A DNA stretch of 64,000 bases from an uncultured Prevotellaceae bacterium (GCA_900318865.1 ONMF01000005.1:62001-126000), one strand, 5' to 3'; shown: positions 26,422 to 36,185, counted from the first letter of the stretch. Made by a program: numbers and translations. The notes: generated by a model not told the origin, from the sequence alone.

Positions 26422-27597
26422 TCAATCTTTATCGAAAATGTGACGCAAGCGGCTGAAAATGCGGTCCTTGGTCGACTGCGACGGCGTGACGTTGGCCGAA
26501 GATTTCAGTGCCTCGAAAGCTCGGCGCTCGTCGGCGGTGAGCCGCTCGGGAATATAGACCATGACATTGATGAGCAGGTCGCCCGTGCCGTAACGCTGCG
26601 CGTTGGGCAAGCCCTTGCCGCGCAGGCGCAGCACGGTGCCGGGCTGCGTGCCAGCAGCAATGGTGACACGGGCATGGCCGTCGATGGTAGGAACATCCAC
26701 CTTTCCGCCGAACACGGCAGTGGGGATGTCGAGCATCAGGTTATAAATCAGGTCGTCGCCATCACGCACCAGCTGCGCGTCGCGCACTTCCTCAATCACA
26801 ATGTAGAGGTCGCCGGGCACGCCGCCGCCGGGAGCTTCGTTGCCCCCGCCGCTCATGGTGAGCATCATGCCCTCGGCCACACCGGCGGGGATATTGACTG
26901 TCACCACATCTTCCTTGCGGATGAGGCCCTTGCCACCGCACTTGGAACAGCGCTCCTTGATGATTTTGCCGTTTCCGCCGCACACGTGGCAGGGGCCCTG
27001 CGTCTGCACGCGCCCCAGCAGCGTCTGCCGGATAGTTGTTTCCACACCGGTTCCATGACAGTTGGAACAGGTTTCCTGTGCTGTGCCATTCTTGGCACCG
27101 GTGCCCTTGCAATCGGGGCACGACACCATGCGCGGTATTTTCAGCTTCTTCTCACAGCCGTGGGCCACATCGGCCAGCGTCACCTTGACGCGCACGCGCA
27201 AATCGCCGCCGTGCTTCACCCGCTGGCCCGACCGGCCGCCACCGCCAAAGAAATCGGCAAAACCGCCGAAACCGCCGAAGCCGCCCACGCCCTCAAACAT
27301 GCGCAGGATGTCTTCCATCGACATGCCGCCGCCCGAGAAACCGCCGCCACCCATCTGCTCGGCCGCAAAGCCGAACTGGTCATAACGCGCGCGCTTGTCG
27401 GGGTCGGAAAGCACCTCGTAGGCCTCGGCAGCCTCACGGAATTTCTCCTCGGCTTGCTTTTTCTCGGCCTCACTTTTATCTTGCTGGCGGTCGGGGTGGT
27501 ATTGAATGGCCAACTTGCGGTAAGCCCTCTTCAATTCGTCGGCAGTGGCTTTTTTGTCCACGCCAAGCACCTCATAATAATCTCTTTTCTGTGCCAT
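26422..27597 (-). CDS. dnaJ: Chaperone DnaJ
   Basis: Hsp40 partner that loads clients on DnaK and triggers its ATPase. J-domain with the HPD motif (QYHPDRQQ) at about residues 32-40. A Gly/Phe-rich linker (about 75-125) includes GGGGFSGGG. Four zinc motifs CPDCKGTG, CSNCHGTG, CHVCGGNG and CSKCGGKG lie at about 155-225, followed by the C-terminal peptide-binding domain. Full length at 391 residues. It starts 32 bases after grpE. Confidence 0.97.
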   Translation of the reverse strand: MAQKRDYYEVLGVDKKATADELKRAYRKLAIQYHPDRQQDKSEAEKKQAEEKFREAAEAYEVLSDPDKRARYDQFGFAAEQMGGGGFSGGGMSMEDILRMFEGVGGFGGFGGFADFFGGGGRSGQRVKHGGDLRVRVKVTLADVAHGCEKKLKIPRMVSCPDCKGTGAKNGTAQETCSNCHGTGVETTIRQTLLGRVQTQGPCHVCGGNGKIIKERCSKCGGKGLIRKEDVVTVNIPAGVAEGMMLTMSGGGNEAPGGGVPGDLYIVIEEVRDAQLVRDGDDLIYNLMLDIPTAVFGGKVDVPTIDGHARVTIAAGTQPGTVLRLRGKGLPNAQRYGTGDLLINVMVYIPERLTADERRAFEALKSSANVTPSQSTKDRIFSRLRHIFDKD

Positions 27598-27629
27598 AGT
27601 TGTCAGCGTTCTTTAAGTCGCACATGTGG

Positions 27630-28217
27630 TCACTGCCCCACCACCACCTTGGCATGGCGAAGCACCTTGTCGTTAATCATATAGCCCTTGGTGGGCGTGT
27701 CGATGACCTTGCCGCGCATCGACTCGTCGGGGGTCGGAAACATGGTCACGGCCTCGTGCAGGTCGGCGTCAAAGTCTTTTCCGGTCGACTCAATGGCGGT
27801 GACGTGCTGCTGCTCCAGATATTTCACAAACTTGTTGTAGATCAGCGTCACGCCTTCCTTGAGGCTCTCCACGTCGTCGCTGTGAGCTATCGATTCGAGC
27901 GCACGCTCAAAATCATCCACCACGGGGAGCAGCTCACGCATGGCTCCCTCGGCGCCGTTTTTCAGCAAGTCCATCTTCTCCTGGCGGGTGCGCTTGCGGA
28001 AATTGTCAAAATCGGCCATCAGAAACAGATACTCTTTCTTCTCTTTTTCCAGCGCGGCCTCCAGCTCGGCAATTCGCTCCTCGGGGGTGGGCTCGGCAGG
28101 GGCCTGCTCGGCCTGCTGCTCCGCTTGCCCGGTCGGTGCCTCGGGGGCGGCTGCGGGTTCTTGTGCGGCAGCCTGGCGCTGCTGTTTCATCTCTTTGTTT
28201 TTATCTTTTTTACTCAT
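27630..28217 (-). CDS. grpE: Nucleotide exchange factor GrpE
   Basis: Releases ADP from DnaK. A charged, Ala/Gln/Pro-rich N-terminal tail (about 1-50) is followed by a long coiled coil (LEAALEKEKKEYLFLMADFD, NFRKRT) and the C-terminal beta domain with GKVIDTPTKGYMINDKVLRH. The frame extends upstream to 28268, but the start is set at ATG 28217 (MSKKDKNKEMKQQ, 195 residues), because an extension would add a basic piece foreign to GrpE. Operon with ispE upstream (51-base gap) and dnaJ downstream. Confidence 0.95.
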   Translation of the reverse strand: MSKKDKNKEMKQQRQAAAQEPAAAPEAPTGQAEQQAEQAPAEPTPEERIAELEAALEKEKKEYLFLMADFDNFRKRTRQEKMDLLKNGAEGAMRELLPVVDDFERALESIAHSDDVESLKEGVTLIYNKFVKYLEQQHVTAIESTGKDFDADLHEAVTMFPTPDESMRGKVIDTPTKGYMINDKVLRHAKVVVGQ

Positions 28218-28268
28218 GATTGCATCGGTTGTTTTTACTAATCGTTTTCGGGGCAAAAAACGGGCCAA

Positions 28269-29093
28269 TCACAACGGGGTGACAAAAGTGTCACAGCCAT
28301 CGAAACACCCTATCAGCGCCTCTGCCATTTTGACATCATCAAAAATGCCGAACATCGCCGACCCCGACCCCGACATGGCCGCATAGCGCGCACCGCCACG
28401 CTGCAACTGCAGCTTGATGTGCCCTAACTGCGGATACTCGGCAAACACGCTGACCTCGAAGTCGTTTTTCACCACGCCGTCCCACTGCAGCAGCGGGCGC
28501 TTCACGTCGGAGCGCAAATCGCTCACGGACGGCCTTGGCACCACGCGGGCGTAAGCCGTCTTGGTCGACACACTCACAGGGGGCTTCACCAGCATCAGCG
28601 TCATCCCCTTCAAGTCCAACTCGACGGGAGTCAGCACATCGCCGATGCCGGTGGCCAGCATCGGGCAGTTGTACACAAAGAACGGGCAATCGGCACCCAG
28701 CGAGGCGGCCAGCGCGGCCAGCGTGGCATCATCGGCACCCACCTTGAACATCTGGTTGAGCATCGTCAGCACATGGGCGGCATCACTCGAGCCACCACCC
28801 AGCCCGGCACCATCGGGGATGTGCTTGTAAAGATGCATCTCCACGGCAGGCACACAGTCGTAATGATGCTGCATGAGGCGGCAGGCCCGCATCACCAGAT
28901 TTTTCTCCACCGGGCAGTCCACCGGGCGGCCATAACATTGCAGCGACGTCGTGCCATCGGCGGCAGGGACGATCTCCAGCACATCGGTCAGCGCGATGGG
29001 GTAAAACACGGTTTCCAGATTGTGGTAGCCGTCGGCACGGCGCTCCACGATGTTCAAGCCCAGATTGATTTTGGCATTAGGGAATGTTATCAT
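28269..29093 (-). CDS. ispE: 4-diphosphocytidyl-2-C-methyl-D-erythritol kinase
   Basis: GHMP kinase of the MEP isoprenoid pathway: phosphorylates CDP-methylerythritol. Substrate motif near the start (NAKINLGLNIVERRADGYHN), the ATP-binding glycine loop PDGAGLGGGSSDAA (about residues 90-103), and the late motif AMSGSGSAMFGIF. 274 residues, normal length. Its place between cls and grpE is a run of unlinked housekeeping genes read as one unit. Confidence 0.96.
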   Translation of the reverse strand: MITFPNAKINLGLNIVERRADGYHNLETVFYPIALTDVLEIVPAADGTTSLQCYGRPVDCPVEKNLVMRACRLMQHHYDCVPAVEMHLYKHIPDGAGLGGGSSDAAHVLTMLNQMFKVGADDATLAALAASLGADCPFFVYNCPMLATGIGDVLTPVELDLKGMTLMLVKPPVSVSTKTAYARVVPRPSVSDLRSDVKRPLLQWDGVVKNDFEVSVFAEYPQLGHIKLQLQRGGARYAAMSGSGSAMFGIFDDVKMAEALIGCFDGCDTFVTPL

Positions 29094-29117
29094 TGCGATG
29101 AGTGAGTTTAAATCACA

Positions 29118-30563
29118 TTAAAGAATGGGGGCGATGAGACGCACCAGCGACTCCAAGGCCTTGCGCCACAGGCTGCGGCGACGCCAGTGACTCAGAATGA
29201 TGCGTGTGCTCTGGCGCTGGTCGGCCTCGAACACCTCGCTCATCCGGCGGTTGAATGAAGCACTGTAGACCAACGCGTTACACTCAAAATTATGCTCAAA
29301 ACTGCGGAAATCGAAATTGGTCGACCCCGTGGTGGCAAACTCATCGTCGACAAGCAGCAATTTCGAATGAAGCATCGCCGGCTCATAGAAGTAGATTTTT
29401 ATGCCCGCCAGCAAGCATTCTTTCACATAAGAGGCCGACGCGTGCCCCAGCAGCCACGAGTCGCAATGCCGCGGCAGCATCAAGCGCACGTCCACTCTCG
29501 ACAGGGCCGCCGTCTGCAGGACCTTGAGCAAGGCATCGTTGGGCAGGAAATAGGGAGTTTGCACCCACACCCGTTTCTTGGCATTGGAAATGGCGTGGAT
29601 AAACACCACCGAAATGGTGCTCCATTGCCCCGTGGGACCGCTGCCCACTATCTGCATGCCATCGGCGGCCTCTACAGGAGGAATCAAATGGGTATCCTCC
29701 AGCACCAGGGGGCGACCCATGAAGGTCCAGTCCACGGCAAACACATATTGCAGCGCAGCCACAGCGTCGCCGATGATGCGCAGGTGGGTGTCGCGCCAGG
29801 GAGCAATCTTGTCGCTGCCGGTCACATAACGGTCGGCGATATTCATGCCGCCCACATAGCCAATGGTGCCGTCGATGATGACCAACTTGCGGTGGTTGCG
29901 CCAGTTCAGGCGGTTGGCCAGCTCGGCGAGCGTCACTTTCAGGAAGGGGTACGCCTCCACCCCGCTCCGCCTCATGCGAGCGAAAAAGCGGCCGTTGAAG
30001 GTGTAACTGCCCAGATGGTCGTAAATCACACGCACGGTCACACCCTGCCGGGCCTTGCTCACCAGGATGTCGCAGATGGCACGGCCCACGTTATCGTCCT
30101 CAAAAATATAGTACTGCAGGTCGATGTAGCGGGTGGCAGCCCGAAGGTCGGCCATCAGTTGCTCGAATTTGGGCTTGCCTTGCGTGAAGATATCAATGTG
30201 ATTATGACTGAAATAGTGCGGCTCGACCAGGTTGTTGACCAACTTCACCAGCTGTCGGTTCTCCTCGCTGAGGGGCAAGCGGTCGATATTGACGGGCGCA
30301 AAATGATGCACAGCACGCAAGCGCTTGCGGTTGCGGCGGGAAATCATGCGCACGCCCTTGAGCGAGCGGCCGAAAAACAAATACAGCACAAAGCCCGCCA
30401 CCGGCAGCAATATCAGCACCGTGACCCACGCCAGCGATTTGACAGGGTTGCGGTTCTCACTCAATATCACCCCTATGGTGACAACAATAGTAATGATGTA
30501 CAACACCGAGAAGACATTGTACAGCACATGGGCATAAGGAAATATCTCAACTAAGGGCATCAC
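29118..30563 (-). CDS. cls: Cardiolipin synthase (phospholipase D family)
   Basis: Makes cardiolipin from two phosphatidylglycerols at the inner membrane. Two N-terminal helices (about 10-65) are followed by two HxKxxxxD catalytic motifs, HRKLVIID near residue 225 and HSKLLLVDD near 405, each followed by GG/GS-x-N (YVGGMN, TTGSTN). 481 residues. Its start overlaps the stop of the upstream small secreted protein by four bases (ATGA). ispE follows after 24 bases. Confidence 0.94.
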   Translation of the reverse strand: MMPLVEIFPYAHVLYNVFSVLYIITIVVTIGVILSENRNPVKSLAWVTVLILLPVAGFVLYLFFGRSLKGVRMISRRNRKRLRAVHHFAPVNIDRLPLSEENRQLVKLVNNLVEPHYFSHNHIDIFTQGKPKFEQLMADLRAATRYIDLQYYIFEDDNVGRAICDILVSKARQGVTVRVIYDHLGSYTFNGRFFARMRRSGVEAYPFLKVTLAELANRLNWRNHRKLVIIDGTIGYVGGMNIADRYVTGSDKIAPWRDTHLRIIGDAVAALQYVFAVDWTFMGRPLVLEDTHLIPPVEAADGMQIVGSGPTGQWSTISVVFIHAISNAKKRVWVQTPYFLPNDALLKVLQTAALSRVDVRLMLPRHCDSWLLGHASASYVKECLLAGIKIYFYEPAMLHSKLLLVDDEFATTGSTNFDFRSFEHNFECNALVYSASFNRRMSEVFEADQRQSTRIILSHWRRRSLWRKALESLVRLIAPIL

Positions 30564-30874
30564 TTGACCACGACCTTACGCGACCATTGATTTTTATATC
30601 GCACTATATAAAAACCTTTGGGCAGGTCTACCGTCACATGGCCATCGGCAGGCACTCTCACTGTTTTCAGCAACTGGCCGGTGATGGAATAGATGCTGAA
30701 TGTGCCCTCGACGGAGCCGGCCGTCAGCACCACGCGGCCCACACCACCCTCCACCGAGGGCTGGGCGGCCAGTGCCTCAAGCCGCGACTGCTGCACACCA
30801 TTGTCGGGGGTGGCCCAGGCCTGGGCACCCCAAATCGCCGCAAGGGCAAGCGCTATGTGCAGTAATCTTTTCAT
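30560..30874 (-). CDS. Tiny secreted protein made of a signal peptide and a sorting-like C-terminal domain
   Basis: About 104 residues: signal peptide MKRLLHIALALAAIWGAQAWA, a short linker, then a beta-rich end (GTFSIYSITGQLLKTVRV, GFYIVRYKNQWSRKVVVK) with the layout of a type IX secretion C-terminal domain (GQ-hydrophobic strand, G-FYIV, final K-V-V-V-K). No cargo domain is present. Start set at ATG 30874 because a -7 box lies at 30891-30884. It is translationally coupled to cls, an unexpected partner. Confidence 0.75.
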   Translation of the reverse strand: MKRLLHIALALAAIWGAQAWATPDNGVQQSRLEALAAQPSVEGGVGRVVLTAGSVEGTFSIYSITGQLLKTVRVPADGHVTVDLPKGFYIVRYKNQWSRKVVVK

Positions 30875-30883
30875 TTCAACATG

Positions 30884-30948
30884 CAAAATTAAACGATTGA
30901 GACGAAAAAAACAATTATTTCACACAATTTTTCTTCGTCTCAATCGTT
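30884..30948 (-). promoter_or_regulatory. Promoter with a perfect 15-bp inverted repeat
   Basis: TTG (30914-30912), 20 bases, TAATTTTG (30891-30884) drives the small secreted gene and cls. The repeat AACGATTGAGACGAA (30892-30906) / TTCGTCTCAATCGTT (30934-30948) has a 27-base gap. Its left arm fills the space between -33 and -7. It could be an operator or a terminator of the M6 gene upstream. Confidence 0.55.
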
Positions 30949-31015
30949 ATCATGCAATTTTTGTGCCAATTGATGGCACCAGGGGGCATCGCACAACCCC
31001 GAGCAAGATCTTTTA

Positions 31016-33532
31016 CTATTGCTCGAGCAGGATGTTGATGAGCGAGGTGAGATCGGCCACCTCGACGTTGCCATCTTCATTGACATCGGCACGCAGCATC
31101 ACATCGTCGGCCGCTGGCGTTTCGAGCAAGATGTTCACCAGCAACGTCAGGTCGGCGATGTCCACATTGCCGTCGCCATTCACATCACCGCGCTTGTAGC
31201 TTTGCGTCAGCGTCACGGTCTGGATATTCGACCATTCGCTTTCCGAGGCAGCCGATTCGTCGACCGGATAGGCCTTCACGCGGAAGCTGTAGGTGCCGCC
31301 GGCTTCCAGGCCGGTAACAGTGTACTGCTTCTCGGTGATGTCGGGGATGGAGAGCAAGGGCTCTGCATCACCCTGCTGGCTCACATCGCCACCGTACACC
31401 TGCACCTGTGTGATAACAGCCGTTTTACGCTTGGCTTTGGTGCTGAAAGATATCGATTCTGATGCCTCTTTGTCAAACACCACCACATACTCGGCCTCGG
31501 TATTGTCGGGCAATGTAAAGTCTTTCGACTGGGAGCCATAGGCCACGGTCAGGCCCACGTTGGTGTTCGAGCCATTGGCCTTGGCCTTGAATTTCACCGA
31601 CACTTTTTGCGCATCACCGGCATCAATCACCGGTGAAACCAGCTTGCCGGTGTATTGGTTCGAGCCCAGTTTCAAGCCTCCCTGGGCCTTGAAGACTTTG
31701 GTGCCGGTCCACCCGGCCACATCGGTCACGTCGTCCAGTGACGACGAGATGTCCTGCGAGCCGGCGGCGTCACACTTGGCAAACGTTTCTTCAAGCAAAA
31801 GAACAGGAGCCACCGACTTGATCAATTCCAGCGTATAGGTGCTGTTCACGGTGGCATTGTGCTGCCACTGGGCAGTGAACGATGTGGACTGCACATCGGT
31901 GGCCTCGGCGAGCACGGGAGCTTCAAGCGTGGGAACATCGGGCTTCACAAACCAGAAACCCACCGTGCCGTTGCTATTGATGTTGATGTCGGTCACGGGT
32001 TTGCCCAGATAGCCGGCATTGCCGTAAGCCGAGGAACTGTTCGACATGTTGAGCGCGGCCGCCGGAGTGCTGTCGTCGGTGAACTTATGATTGGCTTCAC
32101 CGAAACAGTCGGTTTCCTGGGTGTCGGATGACAAATCATTATCGGCCGGCACAATGGTCATCAGTTGCACCGATTGATTGTTCACCGAGTTGTCGCTCCA
32201 ACGACTCGCAATGTACGACACATGCTCGATGAGCATGCCTTCGTCGGGGATATAAGCATCCCAGCCTTGCTTGCGGCGGTTTTCCAGAATAAAGTATTCG
32301 TTGCTGGTCTTGGGGCTCACAATCTTGTAGGCCACATCGGTATCGGCACTGCCAGCGTTCCACACGGGCAGGTTGTAGTGCGTGCCGGGAGTGGGTGTCT
32401 TCAGTGTGACCCATCCCATGAAACTTTTCTCGTAGGCACTGTAGCCGATGGGGGTGTAGCCGTTGTCATTGTAGCAGCCATGATCCATCAGGCTCCAATC
32501 GCCCATGCCGTAGTAGCCGTATTCATAGGTCGTCTCGTAAAAGTCGGGCAAGCCCAGGCAGTGCGAGAACTCATGGCAGAAGGTTCCCACGCCGTCGATT
32601 TGAGTGCCGTTGTCATCACTGCCGGTCAACTCGTTGAAAACGGCAAAACGGTCGATGGTTTTTCCGTTGCGGGTACGTGTTCCTGAGCCGTCGCCATAGT
32701 AGGCTCCGCTCGACAGGCTCCACTGGCATGGCCACACGGCGTCGAGCACGAGGCCATAGGCTTGAGCCTCGCCCACGCCGGCATAGACCACGACGCACAC
32801 ATCGGCCTCGCCGTCGTTGTCGTTGTCGTAGAGCGACCAGTCAATGTCGTTGCCGGCTTTGTCGATGGCTTCGCCCACCATGCGGGCCACACCCTTGTCG
32901 GAACTGTCGGGGTCATAGGGGTCTTCATTGCCACCATAGACCGAGCGGTTGCTGTTCAGGGTGTAGATGCCGTAAACATCGTATTGCGGCGTGTACTTGC
33001 CATTGCTCTGGTCCTTGAAATAATTGAATGCGCTCTTCTCGCCGCTGGTGTACTGGGCAACAAAATCGGCCTTGGTGTTAGCCATCTTCTTGTCCTTGAA
33101 TTGCACCAGAATGATGGGAACACGCGGCGACCCGGTGACGGGCACCTGCGTGCTGCCCACGCGGCGAGGCGGCGCCACCCGGCGCGCACGCTGTGCAGTG
33201 AGGGAAGCATTCTGCGACAGGGCTTCAACGCTCAGTTTGGTATTGTTCACAAAGGCCGTTTCACTGGCGCTGCGGTGCTCCTTGTTGTGGGCAAGCACCG
33301 ACGTCAGGCCGGCAGCCGTGCGGTAATAATAGTCGCCATCGGCTCCGCGCGCCACGGTCAGGCCTTCGCCGGCTGTGACCGCTGCCCTGAACCACTCATC
33401 GCCCACGGGTTCCACTCTCAATGTGGTGCCATCGCTCTGCGCATGCGTGCGGACACCCGGTTTTACAGGAACAGCCTGAACCGTCATGCACATGAGGGAC
33501 CATGCCATTGCTGCAAATAAAACTTTTTTCAT
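31016..33532 (-). CDS. Secreted M6-family metallopeptidase with dockerin-like tail (second of pair)
   Basis: Exported zinc protease of the immune-inhibitor A (M6) family; 838 residues. Signal peptide MKKVLFAAMAWSLMCMTVQA. The pro-region is followed by the catalytic domain with HEFSHCLGLPD (HExxHxxGxxD) near residue 320 and the downstream Met-turn-like MGDWSLMDHG. Later come beta-sandwich/FN3 regions and a C-terminal pair of dockerin type I repeats (DVNGDGNVDIADLTLLVNIL, DVNEDGNVEVADLTSLINIL). No cohesin gene is visible, so the tail may bind calcium or guide surface display. It lies 43 bases after its paralog. Confidence 0.9.
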   Translation of the reverse strand: MKKVLFAAMAWSLMCMTVQAVPVKPGVRTHAQSDGTTLRVEPVGDEWFRAAVTAGEGLTVARGADGDYYYRTAAGLTSVLAHNKEHRSASETAFVNNTKLSVEALSQNASLTAQRARRVAPPRRVGSTQVPVTGSPRVPIILVQFKDKKMANTKADFVAQYTSGEKSAFNYFKDQSNGKYTPQYDVYGIYTLNSNRSVYGGNEDPYDPDSSDKGVARMVGEAIDKAGNDIDWSLYDNDNDGEADVCVVVYAGVGEAQAYGLVLDAVWPCQWSLSSGAYYGDGSGTRTRNGKTIDRFAVFNELTGSDDNGTQIDGVGTFCHEFSHCLGLPDFYETTYEYGYYGMGDWSLMDHGCYNDNGYTPIGYSAYEKSFMGWVTLKTPTPGTHYNLPVWNAGSADTDVAYKIVSPKTSNEYFILENRRKQGWDAYIPDEGMLIEHVSYIASRWSDNSVNNQSVQLMTIVPADNDLSSDTQETDCFGEANHKFTDDSTPAAALNMSNSSSAYGNAGYLGKPVTDININSNGTVGFWFVKPDVPTLEAPVLAEATDVQSTSFTAQWQHNATVNSTYTLELIKSVAPVLLLEETFAKCDAAGSQDISSSLDDVTDVAGWTGTKVFKAQGGLKLGSNQYTGKLVSPVIDAGDAQKVSVKFKAKANGSNTNVGLTVAYGSQSKDFTLPDNTEAEYVVVFDKEASESISFSTKAKRKTAVITQVQVYGGDVSQQGDAEPLLSIPDITEKQYTVTGLEAGGTYSFRVKAYPVDESAASESEWSNIQTVTLTQSYKRGDVNGDGNVDIADLTLLVNILLETPAADDVMLRADVNEDGNVEVADLTSLINILLEQ

Positions 33533-33575
33533 TTCCTGTTTCTTTTGTTCGGTTTATGTATTTTCTCTAACTCTA

Positions 33576-36185
33576 TTATTCTTCTGTTTCTGTGTCCTGG
33601 CCAAGCAATACAGTGATCAGCGAAGTGACGTCGGCAATGCCCACTTCACCATCGCTGTTCATGTCGGCGCGATACAACATGTCGGCATCGGTCACCACTG
33701 TGCCCTCGAGCAAGAGTACCGACAAGGCGGTAATATCGGCAATGCCCACCTCGCCGTCTTTGTTCACATCGCCCTTCAAAGGCATGGCGGCTGCCTGCAG
33801 GGTCACTTGCTTGACCGCTGTCCATTCGCTCTCGGTCTCATCGACATAGATTGCCTTCACCTTAAAATTGTAGGTGGCTCCGGCCACCAGGCCTTCCACC
33901 GTGTACTGCTTGTCGGTGATGCCGGTGATGATGCGGGTGTGCTCGTCGCCCTCCTCGGCTGCCACACGACGCGGGGCACCGGCAGCGGCTTCCTGCGTGG
34001 GATCGCCGGCAAAGATGGTGGCATGGCCCAGCATCACGCGTTTCTTGGCCGCTGTGTTCTCGATGCGCACCCGGCAGTTACCCGAAGCGCCTGTGAACTT
34101 GGCCACAAACACCGAGTCGGTCTTGGCCACTTCAAACGTCTCACTGCCCACGGCTGTGCCGGCGGCATTGAGCAGGGTCACCTTCATTTGAACATCGGTG
34201 TCGATGGAATAGCTGCGGGCACGCACTTTCACCGTCACCACACCGTCAAAGCCGCCGGCCTGGAATGTGGGGCTGGTCACCGAACCGGTGCCACTGTTGC
34301 CGCCCAGGCGCAGATATCCGGCCGTGTTCTCATTGAACGTGCCGCTGGCACTCCGCGTCCATGTGGTGCTGGCCGGAACACTGAAGTCCTCGTCGAGCAA
34401 CTGCTCGAACAGGGGCACCTCGGGCACATAGCCGTCCTGGTCCACCTGCAGCGTGTAGCTCACCACGTTCTCGGCATCGGTCTCGTCGGTCCACGCCGCG
34501 GTGAACGACGTGGTGGTCACCTGCTCGGCATCGGCATCAAGCAGCACTGGGTCGCTGACTTCGATTCCACCCTCACCCTCCATGAAGATGAAGCTCACCG
34601 TGCCGTCGGCATTGATTTTAATGTCGGTCACGGGTTTGTTCAGCAGGCCTACACCTCCTGTGTTGCTGGCCAATGTTCCATTGGCTTTCATGTTCAACTT
34701 GGCCGCCGGCGTACTGGTATTGGTGAATTCATGTTTACTTTCTCCCCAGCAGTCGGCATTCTCGTTACTGTCACTCAATGAATTATCGGCCGGCATGATG
34801 GTCATCAGTTGCACCGATTTGTCATTGGGTGTGTTATCATCCCAACGTGATTGCACAAAGGTGACGTGCTCTATGAGCATGCCTTCGTCGGCAATCTCAG
34901 CGTCCCATCCCTGCTGGCGGCGGTTCGACAGGATGAAGTATTCATTCGGATTAAGGTCGCTCACAATCTTGTAAGCCACATCGGTTTCCTCACTCTTGGC
35001 ATTCCAGGTGGGCAGGGTGTAGGTTCGGCCGGGCTGCAGCGTCTTCAGCTCCACCCATCCCATGAATTCTTTCTCATAGGCCGTGTAGCCCACCGGAGTC
35101 ACACCGTCCACACCATTGGCATAGCCATTGTAGCAGCCGCCGCACATCAGACTCCAGTTGCCCATGCCGTAGTAGCCGGCATAATTAGTGGCATAAAAGT
35201 CGGGCAGGCCCAGGCAGTGCGAGAACTCATGGCAGAAAGTGCCGATGCCATCGAGCACCTTGCCTCGGTCGCTGCTGCCGCCCACCTCGTTGAACACGGC
35301 AAAGCGGTCGATGGTCACACCATTGCGCGTGCGCGCGCCTGTGCCGTCGTTCCACTCCGCGCCGCTGCTCAGTTCCCACTGGCAGGGCCACACCGAGTTG
35401 CTGACGCTGCTCTGCGCCTCGCCCACGCCGGCATAGACCACGATGCACACATCGGCCTCGCCGTCGCCGTCGTTGTCGTAAAGCGACCAGTCGATGTCGT
35501 TGCCGGCCTTGTCGATGGCTTCGCCCACCATGCGGGCCACGCCCTTGTCGTTGCCGCCGGAGTTGCCGCCATAGGTGGCACGGGTGCTGGCCAGCGGGTA
35601 GATACCGTACACGTCGAACTGCGGCGTGTACTTGCCGTTACTCTGGTCGCTGAAGTACTGGAAAACGCTTTTTGCGCCACTGGTGTATTGAGCTTTGAAA
35701 GCCTCCACCGTGTTGCTCATCTTCTTGTCGGTGTACTCAACCAGAATGATGGGCACGCGCGGCGACCCGGTGACAGGCACTTGCGTGGCGCCCACCTTGC
35801 GCGGGGCCGACGCAGCACGGGCGCCTCGCCGCGCGGCTGCCTTGACACGCGGGCTGGCCGCGGCCAGCGCCTCGAACGTCATTTGCGGCGCATGGGCCGA
35901 AACAAACGCCTGCTCGCCGGCGGCACGCATGGTCTTGTTATGGGCACGCACGGTGCTCACTCCTGAAGTAGTGCGATAATAAAAATCGCCTTTTTCATCC
36001 ATCTCTACAGCGATTCCTTCATCGGCTGTGACGAAACTGTGATGCCATTCATCGCCCAGCAGGCGCACCTCGATGACCGATCCGTCTGTCTGGGTAAATC
36101 GTTGCACTCCGGGCTTGGCCGGCACGGCATAGGCCACACTCCACGCGCAGACCATTGCCAACGTTGATAATAAATATTTCCTCAT
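33576..36185 (-). CDS. Secreted M6-family metallopeptidase with dockerin-like tail (first of pair)
   Basis: 869-residue paralog of the next gene with the same plan: signal peptide MRKYLLSTLAMVCAWSVAYA, a pro-region ending near the shared QVPVTGSPRVPIILVE, zinc site HEFSHCLGLPD, then beta domains and two dockerin-like repeats (DVNKDGEVGIADITALSVLL, DMNSDGEVGIADVTSLITVL). The frame opens at 36230, but a -7 box TAATTTTG at 36235-36228 overlaps that extension, so ATG 36185 is used. Likely a nutrient or host-protein protease; substrate unknown. Confidence 0.9.
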   Translation of the reverse strand: MRKYLLSTLAMVCAWSVAYAVPAKPGVQRFTQTDGSVIEVRLLGDEWHHSFVTADEGIAVEMDEKGDFYYRTTSGVSTVRAHNKTMRAAGEQAFVSAHAPQMTFEALAAASPRVKAAARRGARAASAPRKVGATQVPVTGSPRVPIILVEYTDKKMSNTVEAFKAQYTSGAKSVFQYFSDQSNGKYTPQFDVYGIYPLASTRATYGGNSGGNDKGVARMVGEAIDKAGNDIDWSLYDNDGDGEADVCIVVYAGVGEAQSSVSNSVWPCQWELSSGAEWNDGTGARTRNGVTIDRFAVFNEVGGSSDRGKVLDGIGTFCHEFSHCLGLPDFYATNYAGYYGMGNWSLMCGGCYNGYANGVDGVTPVGYTAYEKEFMGWVELKTLQPGRTYTLPTWNAKSEETDVAYKIVSDLNPNEYFILSNRRQQGWDAEIADEGMLIEHVTFVQSRWDDNTPNDKSVQLMTIMPADNSLSDSNENADCWGESKHEFTNTSTPAAKLNMKANGTLASNTGGVGLLNKPVTDIKINADGTVSFIFMEGEGGIEVSDPVLLDADAEQVTTTSFTAAWTDETDAENVVSYTLQVDQDGYVPEVPLFEQLLDEDFSVPASTTWTRSASGTFNENTAGYLRLGGNSGTGSVTSPTFQAGGFDGVVTVKVRARSYSIDTDVQMKVTLLNAAGTAVGSETFEVAKTDSVFVAKFTGASGNCRVRIENTAAKKRVMLGHATIFAGDPTQEAAAGAPRRVAAEEGDEHTRIITGITDKQYTVEGLVAGATYNFKVKAIYVDETESEWTAVKQVTLQAAAMPLKGDVNKDGEVGIADITALSVLLLEGTVVTDADMLYRADMNSDGEVGIADVTSLITVLLGQDTETEE

